From: G963677485 sp942492855
GTDB taxonomy: Bacteria > Armatimonadota > HRBIN16
Assembly (NCBI GenBank): GCA_942492855.1
Contig: OW818647.1
Coordinates: 3,224,001 to 3,288,000, forward strand
Direction: 5' to 3'
DNA: 64,000 bases
Part shown: one piece after another, positions 8,186 to 16,591 of the stretch
How the letters are laid out: the number at the start of each line of letters is the position of its first letter
How positions within the stretch are numbered: position 1 is the stretch's first letter
The notes under the pieces: generated by a model
The model's input: the letters and a program-made list of their open reading frames with translations, nothing else
Databases searched by the model: none
What the model was told of the DNA's origin: nothing
Program-made: the position numbers and the translations under genes

Positions 8186-10372
8186 ATGAACTACAAGAAA
8201 TCATGTATTGCAGCATGGTCGATCGCAGGGCTGCTTCTACTCAGTTGTGGCTCGCGTTGTTATGCGCAGGGAGGCACAATCGAGGCCTGGGGTGAACAAC
8301 GGCTCATTCCCGGCGAGCAAACAGGGTTCGCTGCTGTGTCGGCCGGCGACAATCATACCGCTGGGTTGAAGCGAGATGGTTCGATCGTCTGTTGGGGCGC
8401 AAATGGCTATTACAAGCAGTGCAACGTACCTGAGCCTAACAAGGACTTTACTGCTGTCGTAGCAGGGCAAACACACACTGCCGCACTGAAGAAGGAGGGT
8501 TCGCTGGTATGCTGGGGTGATAACAGCTATGGCCAATGCAACGTTCCATCACCGAATAGTGGTTTTGTGGCAGTTGCATTGGGATACGCATATACCGTTG
8601 GACTGAAGCATGATGGTTCAGTAGTATGCTGGGGACAGAACGATAAGGGACAGTGTAATGTGCCGTTGCCCAACAAAGACTACATCGCGATTTCATCTGG
8701 ATTTCAACACTCTGTCGGGTTAAAAACAGATGGAACCGTAGTGTGCTGGGGTGATACCAGCTATGGCCAATGCAGCGGGCCAGAGTTGAATGGTGGGTTT
8801 ATCTCAGTGGATGCAGGCTCTTTCCATACTGTCGGTTTAAGGGCTGATGGTTCCTTAGCCTGCTGGGGAATGAACGACCAAAGACAGTGCAACTTACCAG
8901 ATCCAAACACAAACTTCGTGGCTGTATCTGCGGGAAATGATCATACTTTAGCACTTCGGCGGGATGGCTCAATCGAAATCTGTGGCAGGAATGCCTTCGG
9001 TATCTATGGAATACCTTTACCTAATCAGGATTTTATCGCCATATCGGCCGGATTCTGGTTCTCTGCCGGGTTAAGACGAGATGGTTCGGTTGTGGCATGG
9101 GGATACAATTCCTCAGGACAATGCAGTGTGCCTATGGAAAATCATGGTTTTACGGAAGTGGCCACAGGGAATGGTTTTTCAATCGGGCTAAAGAATGATC
9201 GAACTGAAGTGGGATGGGGTGACAATACATACTACCAATGCACAATACCACCACCGAACCAAGACTTCATCGCCGTGTCTACAGGTAGCAATCACACGGT
9301 TAGCCTCAAAAGTGACGGCACTATAGTCTGTAAGGGTAACAATGACTATGGCAAAAGTATCGTCCCCGATCCTAACCAGGATTTCGTTGCGGTCGCCGCA
9401 GGATTCATGCACTCTATCGGATTAAAGAGTGACGGGTCTATCGTCTGCTGGGGAATAACTAGCGGAGGCAGGTGCTCCGTGCCTCTTCCTAACAGTGATT
9501 TCGTAGCCATTACGGCTGGTAACTACCATTCTGCAGGACTGAAACGCACCGGATCGGTAGTATGCTGGGGAAGCAACACCTATGGTGAATCCAGTGTCCC
9601 TGAACCAAACAGTGATTTCGTTGCCATCTCAGCCGGAAATGGGGTAACGCTTGGCCTGAAAAGCAATGGCTCTGTAATACCGTGGGGTAAAAATGACACT
9701 GGCCAGTGTAATGTGCCTGGGCCAAACCAGGACTTTACCGCTATCGCGATGGGATATGACCATGCCATCGGATTAAAGAAGAATGGCTCCGTGGTCTGCT
9801 GGGGTGCAAACTCCTCCGGGCAATGCAATGTTCCGGAACCTAACAGTGGTTTCATTGCCATTGCCGCAGGTTTACGGCAGTCTGCTGCCATACGCGGTAG
9901 TCGAGTTCTGTCAGTGGCGCTGAATCTTGGCAGTTATACAGCTAACCAGTCGTCTGAACCTTTGATGGCTACTGTGAACAGCACATCTGACCCAAGCATT
10001 ACGCAGTGTTTGAGTTTACTGCCTGCCGGAGACAGTCCACAGAGCAATAGCCTGCCAGATGACGCACCTCAAAACAACAGTATCGGAAACTATACATTCT
10101 CTAGCTACCTGCCACCACCATATGATATCCGTGTGTTCGGTTCGCATTTTCTACCGATCAAGGCCGAAAATGTTGACCCGAAAACTAGTATTGAGTTCTC
10201 ACTCGTCAACGGCGATGCGGATGGTGATGGCCAGGTCAACCTGTTTGACTTCGTGGTGCTAGACATGAACTTCGGAAAGACCAACTCAATGGCCGATTTG
10301 AACGGCGACGGACAGGTGAACCTGTTCGACTACGTGGTGATCGACCAGAACTTCGGGGCCAAGGGCGACTAA
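8186..10372 (+). CDS. RCC1-repeat secreted protein with dockerin (14-blade type)
   Basis: 728 residues, ATG start with an ACGGAG ribosome site upstream. A signal peptide ends near CYAQGG. The cap GTIEAWG is followed by 13 full repeats and a closing half (SGFIAIAAGLRQSAAIR), which implies 14 blades. The sandwich domain contains a Pro/Asn/Ser-rich insert (DSPQSNSLPDDAPQNNS) not seen in the other copies. A two-loop dockerin ending AKGD follows. Several blades have lost one of the two conserved Cys residues. Last gene of the tandem array; a hairpin follows and the next gene is convergent. Confidence 0.88.
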   Translation: MNYKKSCIAAWSIAGLLLLSCGSRCYAQGGTIEAWGEQRLIPGEQTGFAAVSAGDNHTAGLKRDGSIVCWGANGYYKQCNVPEPNKDFTAVVAGQTHTAALKKEGSLVCWGDNSYGQCNVPSPNSGFVAVALGYAYTVGLKHDGSVVCWGQNDKGQCNVPLPNKDYIAISSGFQHSVGLKTDGTVVCWGDTSYGQCSGPELNGGFISVDAGSFHTVGLRADGSLACWGMNDQRQCNLPDPNTNFVAVSAGNDHTLALRRDGSIEICGRNAFGIYGIPLPNQDFIAISAGFWFSAGLRRDGSVVAWGYNSSGQCSVPMENHGFTEVATGNGFSIGLKNDRTEVGWGDNTYYQCTIPPPNQDFIAVSTGSNHTVSLKSDGTIVCKGNNDYGKSIVPDPNQDFVAVAAGFMHSIGLKSDGSIVCWGITSGGRCSVPLPNSDFVAITAGNYHSAGLKRTGSVVCWGSNTYGESSVPEPNSDFVAISAGNGVTLGLKSNGSVIPWGKNDTGQCNVPGPNQDFTAIAMGYDHAIGLKKNGSVVCWGANSSGQCNVPEPNSGFIAIAAGLRQSAAIRGSRVLSVALNLGSYTANQSSEPLMATVNSTSDPSITQCLSLLPAGDSPQSNSLPDDAPQNNSIGNYTFSSYLPPPYDIRVFGSHFLPIKAENVDPKTSIEFSLVNGDADGDGQVNLFDFVVLDMNFGKTNSMADLNGDGQVNLFDYVVIDQNFGAKGD

Positions 10373-10384
10373 GGCAGAATCACA

Positions 10385-10408
10385 ATGGGCGGCCAGGCGG
10401 CCGCCCAT
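10385..10408. terminator. Hairpin between convergent genes
   Basis: A perfect 10-bp stem (ATGGGCGGCC with GGCCGCCCAT) and 4-nt loop sit between the last RCC1 gene and the convergent pentapeptide gene. It is symmetric and could end transcription from both sides, but no U tract is present on either strand. Confidence 0.5.
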
Positions 10409-10437
10409 CCTGCGAACAGAACCGAGTGACCGTCAGA

Positions 10438-10851
10438 CTACCGCTGGATGCCCGTCATGTTGGCGCTGGTGAAGTCGGCACCCAGCAGATTGGCTCCGGT
10501 CAGGTTGGTGCGGCTGAGGTTTGCCCGATACAGTATCGCCCCGCTCAAATCGGCCCCACTGAGGTCAACCCCACTCAGGTCAGCACCAGTCAAATTGGCT
10601 CCAGCCAGGTTCACGCCGCCCATGTTGGCGCCTGTCAAATCTGCATCGGTCAGATTGGCACCCTGCATATTGGCCTCACTGAGTTCCACTGCTCCGAAGA
10701 ACCCTCCGCTGAGGTCGGCCTGTGCCAGGTTGGCACCAAATAGGTTTGCGAACTCCAGATTCGCTTTCCGGGCTTCCACCACCGACCTTGTGTCGGCGAA
10801 GTCGCCGGAAATGATGACCTCACCACGTCTACTTCTAATTTCGATTTGCAT
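10438..10851 (-). CDS. Pentapeptide-repeat protein
   Basis: 137 residues if started at the ATG at 10851, which has AAAGGGG upstream; an 18-residue N-terminal extension is open but less likely. From about residue 25 to the end the chain is almost wholly A(D/N)LXX pentapeptides, roughly 20 in tandem, which fold as a right-handed quadrilateral beta helix. The first 25 residues (MQIEIRSRRGEVIISGDF) form a short non-repeat cap. No signal peptide or membrane segment is seen, so a cytoplasmic location is likely. Some family members mimic DNA and protect gyrase, but most have unknown roles and nothing here supports a specific one. It is transcribed towards the RCC1 array. Confidence 0.8.
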   Translation of the reverse strand: MQIEIRSRRGEVIISGDFADTRSVVEARKANLEFANLFGANLAQADLSGGFFGAVELSEANMQGANLTDADLTGANMGGVNLAGANLTGADLSGVDLSGADLSGAILYRANLSRTNLTGANLLGADFTSANMTGIQR

Positions 10852-11021
10852 TGGATGTTGCCCCTTTGACTGAAAATACACTACACTAACTGCATCATAC
10901 CTCACAAATCATTAGGTATGGTGGTTGCCAGTTTATGAACGTAAAACTACGTCGCGTTCATTGCGAGTGAGGTAACACCCAGCCTTTCATTTCAGTCTTA
11001 AAGTCAGAATAGATTCATATC

Positions 11022-11046
11022 GGCAAGATGAGTGATATATCTTGCC
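11022..11046 (+). promoter_or_regulatory. Leader hairpin upstream of the DUF4838 gene
   Basis: An 8-bp stem (GGCAAGAT with ATCTTGCC) and 9-nt loop lie about 80 bases before the preferred start of the next gene. It overlaps a possible TTG start at 11042, which argues for initiation further downstream. Function unknown. Confidence 0.35.
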
Positions 11047-11128
11047 CCAGGTTCGTGACCACATAACCTGGTTATATAACAATCTAGTCTATATGGTTCA
11101 TAAACATGAAGTTGAGGTGTGGTATGTG

Positions 11129-12898
11129 ATGCGGCAAGGGAATGTACCAGAGAGCAGTTATCAGGCATCGAAACCCGGCCAGGCTGAGGCTGTCATCATC
11201 ATCCCCGTCGCGGCAAACCAAGTCGTGCGGCTGGCGGCACACGACCTGCAGAACTACGCTGAGAAGGCGACGGGGGTAAAGATACCCATCGTGAGTGAGG
11301 ATGCCATCCCGCCCGATATCCGCAGACGCATCTACCTTGGCCCCACGCAAGCCGCGCTCAAGGTCGGTATCAACCCCTCAAAACTACCCCGCGATGCTTA
11401 CCAAATCATATCATCTGGAGATGTGAGTTATTTGGCAGGCCATGACCGCGACGGCGATTCTGACAACCTCGGCACCCCAGCGGGAACCCTCTTCGCCGTA
11501 TACGATGTGCTCGATAGTGACTTGGGCGTGCGATGGCTGTGGCCAGGCGTTTCGGGCGAGGTTATCCCGAAGCGTGCATCACTCATAATCAAGGATCGCA
11601 ACGTAACGGTACTCCCTGAGTTCCGGTTCTCAGGACTGCGGACTGACCGGCCCGAGGAACGTCTGTGGATGCGCCGGATGCGCATGCACGATGCGGACAA
11701 TACCTCCTACGGCCACTCATTTGGCCGCTGGGGTGAGATGTATTTTAAGGACCACCCTGAGTGGTTTGAGCTGACTAAAGAGGGTAAGCGGATTCCGGGA
11801 AAGTCGATGTGCGTCTCAAACCCGGGCCTGCACAAGCAGATCGTACAGGACTGGTGGAAGTGGAACAAAGATCGGCCCAGCGGCAACCGTTCAATCATCA
11901 ATATCTGCGAGAATGATGGCGAAGGGTTATGCCAGTGCCCTGACTGCTGTGCATGGGACGGACCGGAAATGCCTTGGCCGCGTCCAGAGCCCTACCAGGG
12001 TTATCACAATGTGGGCCGCCGGTACGCGCGTTTCGAAATGGCGGTGTTGAAGCTTGCCCGGCAGTATGACCCCAAAGCGCAGGTGGTCGCATATGCCTAC
12101 AGCAACATGGTTTTCGCACCCAGTGGTGTGAAGATGGATAAGGATGTGTTGATCGGGTATTGCTGCGATGTTTTTATACCGCGCAAGGCCAAGGACCACG
12201 CCTGGGTACTTCAGCAGTTCATGGGCTGGGCGAATGCGGGAGCATCGATGTTTCTACGGCCCAATTATCTTTTGAATGGCTATTGTATGCCGTGTAACTG
12301 GTCACGGCAGTTCACAGATGAGTTTCAATTCTTCGTCCGGCATGGTCTGATGGGTACCGATTGTGACAGCTTGACTGGTATGTGGTCGACCATGGGGCTC
12401 ACCCTGTATGTGCTGGGACGTCTTCATGTTGACCCCAAAAAGCCGCTCTTTAATATCTGTCGCGAGTATTACTCCGCGTTCGGACCTGCAGCGAAACAGG
12501 TGAAAGCATACATGGATTACTGGGAGAGATATGACCAGTCACATCTCGGTGTTCTTGCCGACGGCGTGTTCCACTACTACTGGTATCCTGAAAAGGTATA
12601 CGCCCGTTACCCTCCGGAGTGTTTCGTGCCCGCAGAGAGGCTGATGGCCGAGGCCGAAAGGGCAGCAGCAAGCGACACAGACTCCGCTGCTAAGGTCGCC
12701 TTCCTGAAGGCTGGGATGGTTCATGCTAAACTGTGTACAGAGGCGAGCCTCGCCATGTCCAAAGCCGGCGACGATGAAGGTAAAAGGCGAACTGCAGTGG
12801 AGAAGCTTGTGGCATACCGCAAGACGATCACCGACCCGATGGTCGTGAACGTCGAAAGGTGCAGAGAGACGGAGCTCAAACTCAACTGGCCTGTGTAA
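11129..12898 (+). CDS. DUF4838 family protein, predicted carbohydrate-active
   Basis: 589 residues from the ATG at 11129, preceded by GAGGTG at 9-nt spacing; the frame is open to a TTG at 11042 without a ribosome site. The N-terminal part (residues 20-140) resembles the alpha/beta domain that precedes catalytic barrels in GH20 and GH67 enzymes (AAHDLQNYAEKATGVKIPI). The rest matches the DUF4838 pattern with conserved Trp, Asn-Glu and CxxC residues (NICENDGEGLCQCPDCC). This family is usually placed near glycoside hydrolases and is thought to act on uronic-acid-type glycans; no activity is established here. No signal peptide is visible, which is odd since the two SGNH genes 55 bp downstream in the same direction encode exported proteins. 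Confidence 0.75.
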   Translation: MRQGNVPESSYQASKPGQAEAVIIIPVAANQVVRLAAHDLQNYAEKATGVKIPIVSEDAIPPDIRRRIYLGPTQAALKVGINPSKLPRDAYQIISSGDVSYLAGHDRDGDSDNLGTPAGTLFAVYDVLDSDLGVRWLWPGVSGEVIPKRASLIIKDRNVTVLPEFRFSGLRTDRPEERLWMRRMRMHDADNTSYGHSFGRWGEMYFKDHPEWFELTKEGKRIPGKSMCVSNPGLHKQIVQDWWKWNKDRPSGNRSIINICENDGEGLCQCPDCCAWDGPEMPWPRPEPYQGYHNVGRRYARFEMAVLKLARQYDPKAQVVAYAYSNMVFAPSGVKMDKDVLIGYCCDVFIPRKAKDHAWVLQQFMGWANAGASMFLRPNYLLNGYCMPCNWSRQFTDEFQFFVRHGLMGTDCDSLTGMWSTMGLTLYVLGRLHVDPKKPLFNICREYYSAFGPAAKQVKAYMDYWERYDQSHLGVLADGVFHYYWYPEKVYARYPPECFVPAERLMAEAERAAASDTDSAAKVAFLKAGMVHAKLCTEASLAMSKAGDDEGKRRTAVEKLVAYRKTITDPMVVNVERCRETELKLNWPV

Positions 12899-12953
12899 TC
12901 TGGTATAGCCATATTTGACGGAACCGAAATCTGTTTTCTTGAAGGAGTATTCG

Positions 12954-14180
12954 ATGACCTTGATCCGAAAGTGTTCCCTCATTTGCGCAGCAGCCCTCAT
13001 GGCGGTGTTGCTCACGACGAGCATCAAAGCTGCGCCGCTGCTCAAGCCTGGGCAACGGCTGGTGTTTCTTGGTGACAGCATCACACAGCAGCGAATCTAC
13101 ACCCGGTATGTCATGAACTATTTCGCGATGCGGTACCCCGGTAGCCAGTTCAGCTTCCGTAATGCGGGTATCGGCGGTGATCAAGCCTCTTGGGCGGTAG
13201 GGCGTATTGACCGCGACGTCTTAAGCCTGAAGCCCGAAGTGGTGACCATATGTTTCGGCGTCAACGATGTCGGATATAAGCCGTTCACCCAAGAGGCGTA
13301 TGATGCCTACATCGACAGCCTGAAGGCGATGATTGTGAAGTTGAAGCAGGCCGGTGTTCAGGTCGTGCTATTAACATCGAACGTAGTGGATGATGTTACT
13401 GTTGCTAGCTTCAAACCCTTCCTGAATGAGGCACTTAGTCAGTTCAGAGACGGCGTGATGGCGCTTGCTCGCGAAGAAAGGGTGCCCATTTTCGACTTGT
13501 ATGCGCTGATGATGGATATCCAAACCCGTTCTAAGGCCGATGATCAGTGGTTTAGCATGTTCCTTGATGGGGTCCATCCTAACAATGCAGGGCATTCGTT
13601 GATTGCACTGGCATTGTTGAAGGCGCTGGGAGCGATCGAGCAACCGGCAACACTCACGGTGGATGCCAGCCGCAAACAGTTCCGTGCTGAGAAGTGCAAG
13701 CTGACCAATTTGAAGATATCAGCCAGCAGCGTTAGCTTTATTCGGACCGATGACGCGCTGCCGGTATGGTTTGATGCCAACGCGGCGGTCATCCGCAAGT
13801 ATATCGACCTTACTGATGAGCTCAACAAGTATATGTTCAAAGTCTCCGGGCTGTCAAAGGGCAACTGGAGGTTGAAAGTGCAAGGCACCATCATCGGCAC
13901 TTTTCCCAGCGAGGCCCTGGCGGCAGGGGTGAACCTCGCCGCATATGATGGCCCCTGGATGCAGATGGGCAGGTCGGTGAATGCGATTTCGCTGGCACAG
14001 GAGGATTTCTACCTGAGTAACTGGCGGATTTCGAGAGATCAGATGCCTGACACCGTGTTAACTCCCGATCAGGCAGCCACCGCCAATCGGCAGATGGATA
14101 CCCTTGCAGCCCTAATGGAGAAAACCCGAATGGACTCCACGTCAAATAGATCCTGGACCTGGCAACTGGAGAAACTATAG
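12954..14180 (+). CDS. Secreted SGNH/GDSL hydrolase
   Basis: 408 residues. The ATG at 12954 follows AAGGAG at 7-nt spacing. A signal peptide covers residues 1-26 (cleavage near SIKA-AP). The SGNH blocks are complete: GDSIT with Ser42, a GIGGD turn near residue 73, GVND with Asn104, and DGVHPN with Asp205 and His208. The family deacylates carbohydrates or lipids; rhamnogalacturonan or xylan acetylesterase-like roles are common next to glycan genes. Residues 225-408 form a second domain of unknown function that is conserved in the next gene. The stop codon abuts the start of that paralogue, so the two are co-translated. Confidence 0.85.
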   Translation: MTLIRKCSLICAAALMAVLLTTSIKAAPLLKPGQRLVFLGDSITQQRIYTRYVMNYFAMRYPGSQFSFRNAGIGGDQASWAVGRIDRDVLSLKPEVVTICFGVNDVGYKPFTQEAYDAYIDSLKAMIVKLKQAGVQVVLLTSNVVDDVTVASFKPFLNEALSQFRDGVMALAREERVPIFDLYALMMDIQTRSKADDQWFSMFLDGVHPNNAGHSLIALALLKALGAIEQPATLTVDASRKQFRAEKCKLTNLKISASSVSFIRTDDALPVWFDANAAVIRKYIDLTDELNKYMFKVSGLSKGNWRLKVQGTIIGTFPSEALAAGVNLAAYDGPWMQMGRSVNAISLAQEDFYLSNWRISRDQMPDTVLTPDQAATANRQMDTLAALMEKTRMDSTSNRSWTWQLEKL

Positions 14181-15443
14181 ATGAAACCACAACACATCAA
14201 TCACATCAAACGCGGCGTATACCTCTGTGTTGCGTTGGTCATAAGTACGTTAATCTCCACATCGATTCTGGCTGACCCGCTGTTGAAGCCGGGGCAGAGA
14301 ATGGTATTCCTGGGTGACAATACGGGCGACGAACACATGTATACGCGGTATGTTGCCAACGCCTTCACCCTCCGTTACCCGGGTGCTGCGTTTAGCTTCC
14401 GTAACCTGGAACGGCGCGGTGACACGGTGCAGGCAGGAACTGCCAGGCTGCAGCACGATGTTTTGAGCCTGAAGCCGAATGTGGTGGTCGTGCTTTGCAG
14501 TAACTATGATATCAAGACCGTGCCGTTTGTCACCTTCTGGCCATTCAATAGTGCCACCGTCGGCCCGTATATAGCCGGCATCAGGACGCTGGTTCATGAA
14601 CTCAATAGAGATGGCATCAAAGTAGTGCTTGTCACCCCTCCGTGTATAGAGTTAAACAAAAACTGGCGTTTCAAAGGTGACTACAATACTGATTTCGTGG
14701 CTGGGTTGGCAGATGCCGTTAAGAAGATCGCGGTCGACGAAAAGCTGCTCTGTGTAGATATCTACACGTTGATGCTGGATGTAATGACAAGGATGAAGGC
14801 GGATGACGCAAACTACAACTTCATACCCTATGGTATCGAACCATCGCATGTCGCCCAGGCGGTGATGGCGTACGCGGTGCTTAAGGGGCTCGGGTTCGAT
14901 GATCAGCCCGCCTCATTGACGCTTAATGTGCGGGTCGGCAGGATGTCGGCTGTGAAATGCACCGTGAGCGGTCTACAAACGACCGACACTAAAATCGCGT
15001 TTCTCCGTACCGATGCGGCGTTGCCAACCTACCTCGATCCTGAAGCCGACAAGATGATATCATACTTGCCCTTCACGAAGGATTACAACAACTACCCGCT
15101 GACCGTGTCAGGACTATCTGAGGGTAGATGGAAGTTGACGGTGCAGGGCATCGAGGCGGGCGTCTTTTCCGCTGATGAGCTGGCGGCTGGCGTGAATCTG
15201 GCGGATAAACCTGGTCCCTGGAGAGAGATGGGGAAGAGGGTCAATGCCATCACCCGGCTGCAGGATAATATCGCCATTAACAACTGGCGGATCTATACCC
15301 AGCAGGTCTCAAGCGTTGAATTCCCTTGGGCAACTATCGACAAAACGCGGAAGTCGGTGGACGCCCTGATCAACACTTTTGAGCAAGCTCGTATTGAGGC
15401 GACGACTCAGAGAACCTGGAACTGGCTGCTGGAAAAGCAGTAG
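14181..15443 (+). CDS. SGNH-fold pseudoenzyme, paralogue of the upstream hydrolase
   Basis: 420 residues, ATG directly abutting the upstream stop codon, with a GGAG in the preceding gene's tail. A signal peptide ends near ILA-DP. The protein aligns along its length with the preceding SGNH hydrolase (LLKPGQRMVFLGD, YTRYV, DVLSLKPNVV, and the C-terminal domain), but all catalytic positions differ. GDSIT is GDNTG (Ser to Asn47), the block II glycine motif is lost, GVND is CSNYD, and DGVHPN is YGIEPS (Asp to Tyr, His to Glu). The frame is intact and length is kept, so it is probably a non-catalytic glycan-binding or regulatory partner rather than a decaying gene. That role is inference. Confidence 0.8.
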   Translation: MKPQHINHIKRGVYLCVALVISTLISTSILADPLLKPGQRMVFLGDNTGDEHMYTRYVANAFTLRYPGAAFSFRNLERRGDTVQAGTARLQHDVLSLKPNVVVVLCSNYDIKTVPFVTFWPFNSATVGPYIAGIRTLVHELNRDGIKVVLVTPPCIELNKNWRFKGDYNTDFVAGLADAVKKIAVDEKLLCVDIYTLMLDVMTRMKADDANYNFIPYGIEPSHVAQAVMAYAVLKGLGFDDQPASLTLNVRVGRMSAVKCTVSGLQTTDTKIAFLRTDAALPTYLDPEADKMISYLPFTKDYNNYPLTVSGLSEGRWKLTVQGIEAGVFSADELAAGVNLADKPGPWREMGKRVNAITRLQDNIAINNWRIYTQQVSSVEFPWATIDKTRKSVDALINTFEQARIEATTQRTWNWLLEKQ

Positions 15444-15476
15444 CGATCAGATCAGAAGCCAGCACCGTGGACTTTG

Positions 15477-16589
15477 TTATGGCTTATAAATCCGTGGCAC
15501 CAGCGGGCTTGTGGGGATGCGTAGCGCGGGGATGTCCACGACGGTGCCGAGTTGGATGTCAGGGTGGTTTGTGACATCCAGTACTGTAAACTGCATGGCC
15601 ACGCGACCTAGAACGGGTATCGCTTTGCCGTCATGCAGTACATGCAGGCGGCCCTGGCTTCTCTTAGCGATGAGCTTAAACACACTCTGCCTGTAGAATG
15701 GCCCACTGGGCATCATGGTGTATCCATCGGCGTATCCTACGGGCAGCACGGCGGTGCGGGTAGGCCGGCGTGTTTTAACATCCGCACCATATCCCACTCC
15801 GCAGCCTGTGGGCAGCAGCTTGACCTCACATACCCGTGACCGGAAGGCCCAGGTGGGTTTAAGGTTCAGTTGGGACAGACACCCTACTACCGGGCACTGG
15901 CCGAACAGCACAGTGCCGATACGGACCATGTTAAGCCTGGTCTCTGGGTATCTGAACATCGCGGCACTGTTGGCGATGTGAGTTTTGGTTTCTTTCGGGA
16001 GTGGTTGCGAAAGGCCAGCCAGCATATCTGTGAACTTCGCGAACTGCTTATGTACCCCGTCACCCGACATCTCCGACGCGGTGGCGAGGTGAGAGTAGAC
16101 GCCATCTAGCTGCATAAACTGACACATCAGAGCCATTCCTACGATGTCATTGACCTCAGCAGGTAACGCCCCGAGCCGGCTCATGCCTGTGTCGACTTTG
16201 ATGTGTATGTGGGCCATTTTTTGCATCTTTACCGCCACTTCGGTTGCTCTTGATATGGCGGATTTGCGAGTAATGGTGATGCTGATATCTCGGCTAAATG
16301 CTTCACTCAATTCGTCATCAAACAGCGGCGTAAATACCAGGATGGGGGCCGTGATTCCGGCATCACGCAACGCGATCGCCTCACCAAGCCTCGATACTGC
16401 CAGAGAAGAGGCGCCGGCTTTAATCAGTCTGATGCTTGGCTCAACGAATCCGTGTCCATATCCGTTCGCCTTCACCACAGCCATGATGTCAACTTCAGGA
16501 CCGATGAGCTGTTGAACAGATACCAGGTTCGCTCCGATAGCCTTTAAGTCTACCTCAATCCAAGTGTCTTGTGGCGTCCAAGTCATCAT
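15477..16589 (-). CDS. alr: Alanine racemase
   Basis: 370 residues from the ATG at 16589, which has AGGAG five bases upstream; a longer open frame exists but lacks a ribosome site. The enzyme is PLP-dependent and interconverts L- and D-alanine for peptidoglycan. The PLP lysine is Lys40 in VVKANGYGHG and the second catalytic base is Tyr267 in GVGYGAD. VDTGMSRLG and NMVRIGTVLFG are also typical. The usual GRVSMDQ motif reads GRVAMQF, a modest deviation. The start lies 2 bp after the stop of the femAB-like gene, so the two cell-wall genes form an operon. Confidence 0.93.
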   Translation of the reverse strand: MMTWTPQDTWIEVDLKAIGANLVSVQQLIGPEVDIMAVVKANGYGHGFVEPSIRLIKAGASSLAVSRLGEAIALRDAGITAPILVFTPLFDDELSEAFSRDISITITRKSAISRATEVAVKMQKMAHIHIKVDTGMSRLGALPAEVNDIVGMALMCQFMQLDGVYSHLATASEMSGDGVHKQFAKFTDMLAGLSQPLPKETKTHIANSAAMFRYPETRLNMVRIGTVLFGQCPVVGCLSQLNLKPTWAFRSRVCEVKLLPTGCGVGYGADVKTRRPTRTAVLPVGYADGYTMMPSGPFYRQSVFKLIAKRSQGRLHVLHDGKAIPVLGRVAMQFTVLDVTNHPDIQLGTVVDIPALRIPTSPLVPRIYKP

Positions 16590-16591
16590 CG

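Noticed and set aside
90..9900. Repeated VPEPN segments resembling PEP-CTERM motifs
   Set aside because: They occur inside each RCC1-type blade, not at the C terminus, and lack the following membrane segment and basic tail.
1..10372. Regular DNA repetition that could be taken for a CRISPR array
   Set aside because: The period is about 117 bases and matches in-frame protein repeats; there are no constant repeats with unique spacers.
10426..10873. Plus-strand open frames opposite the pentapeptide-repeat gene
   Set aside because: They mirror the repeat composition of the minus-strand gene, which has the true A(D/N)LXX pattern.
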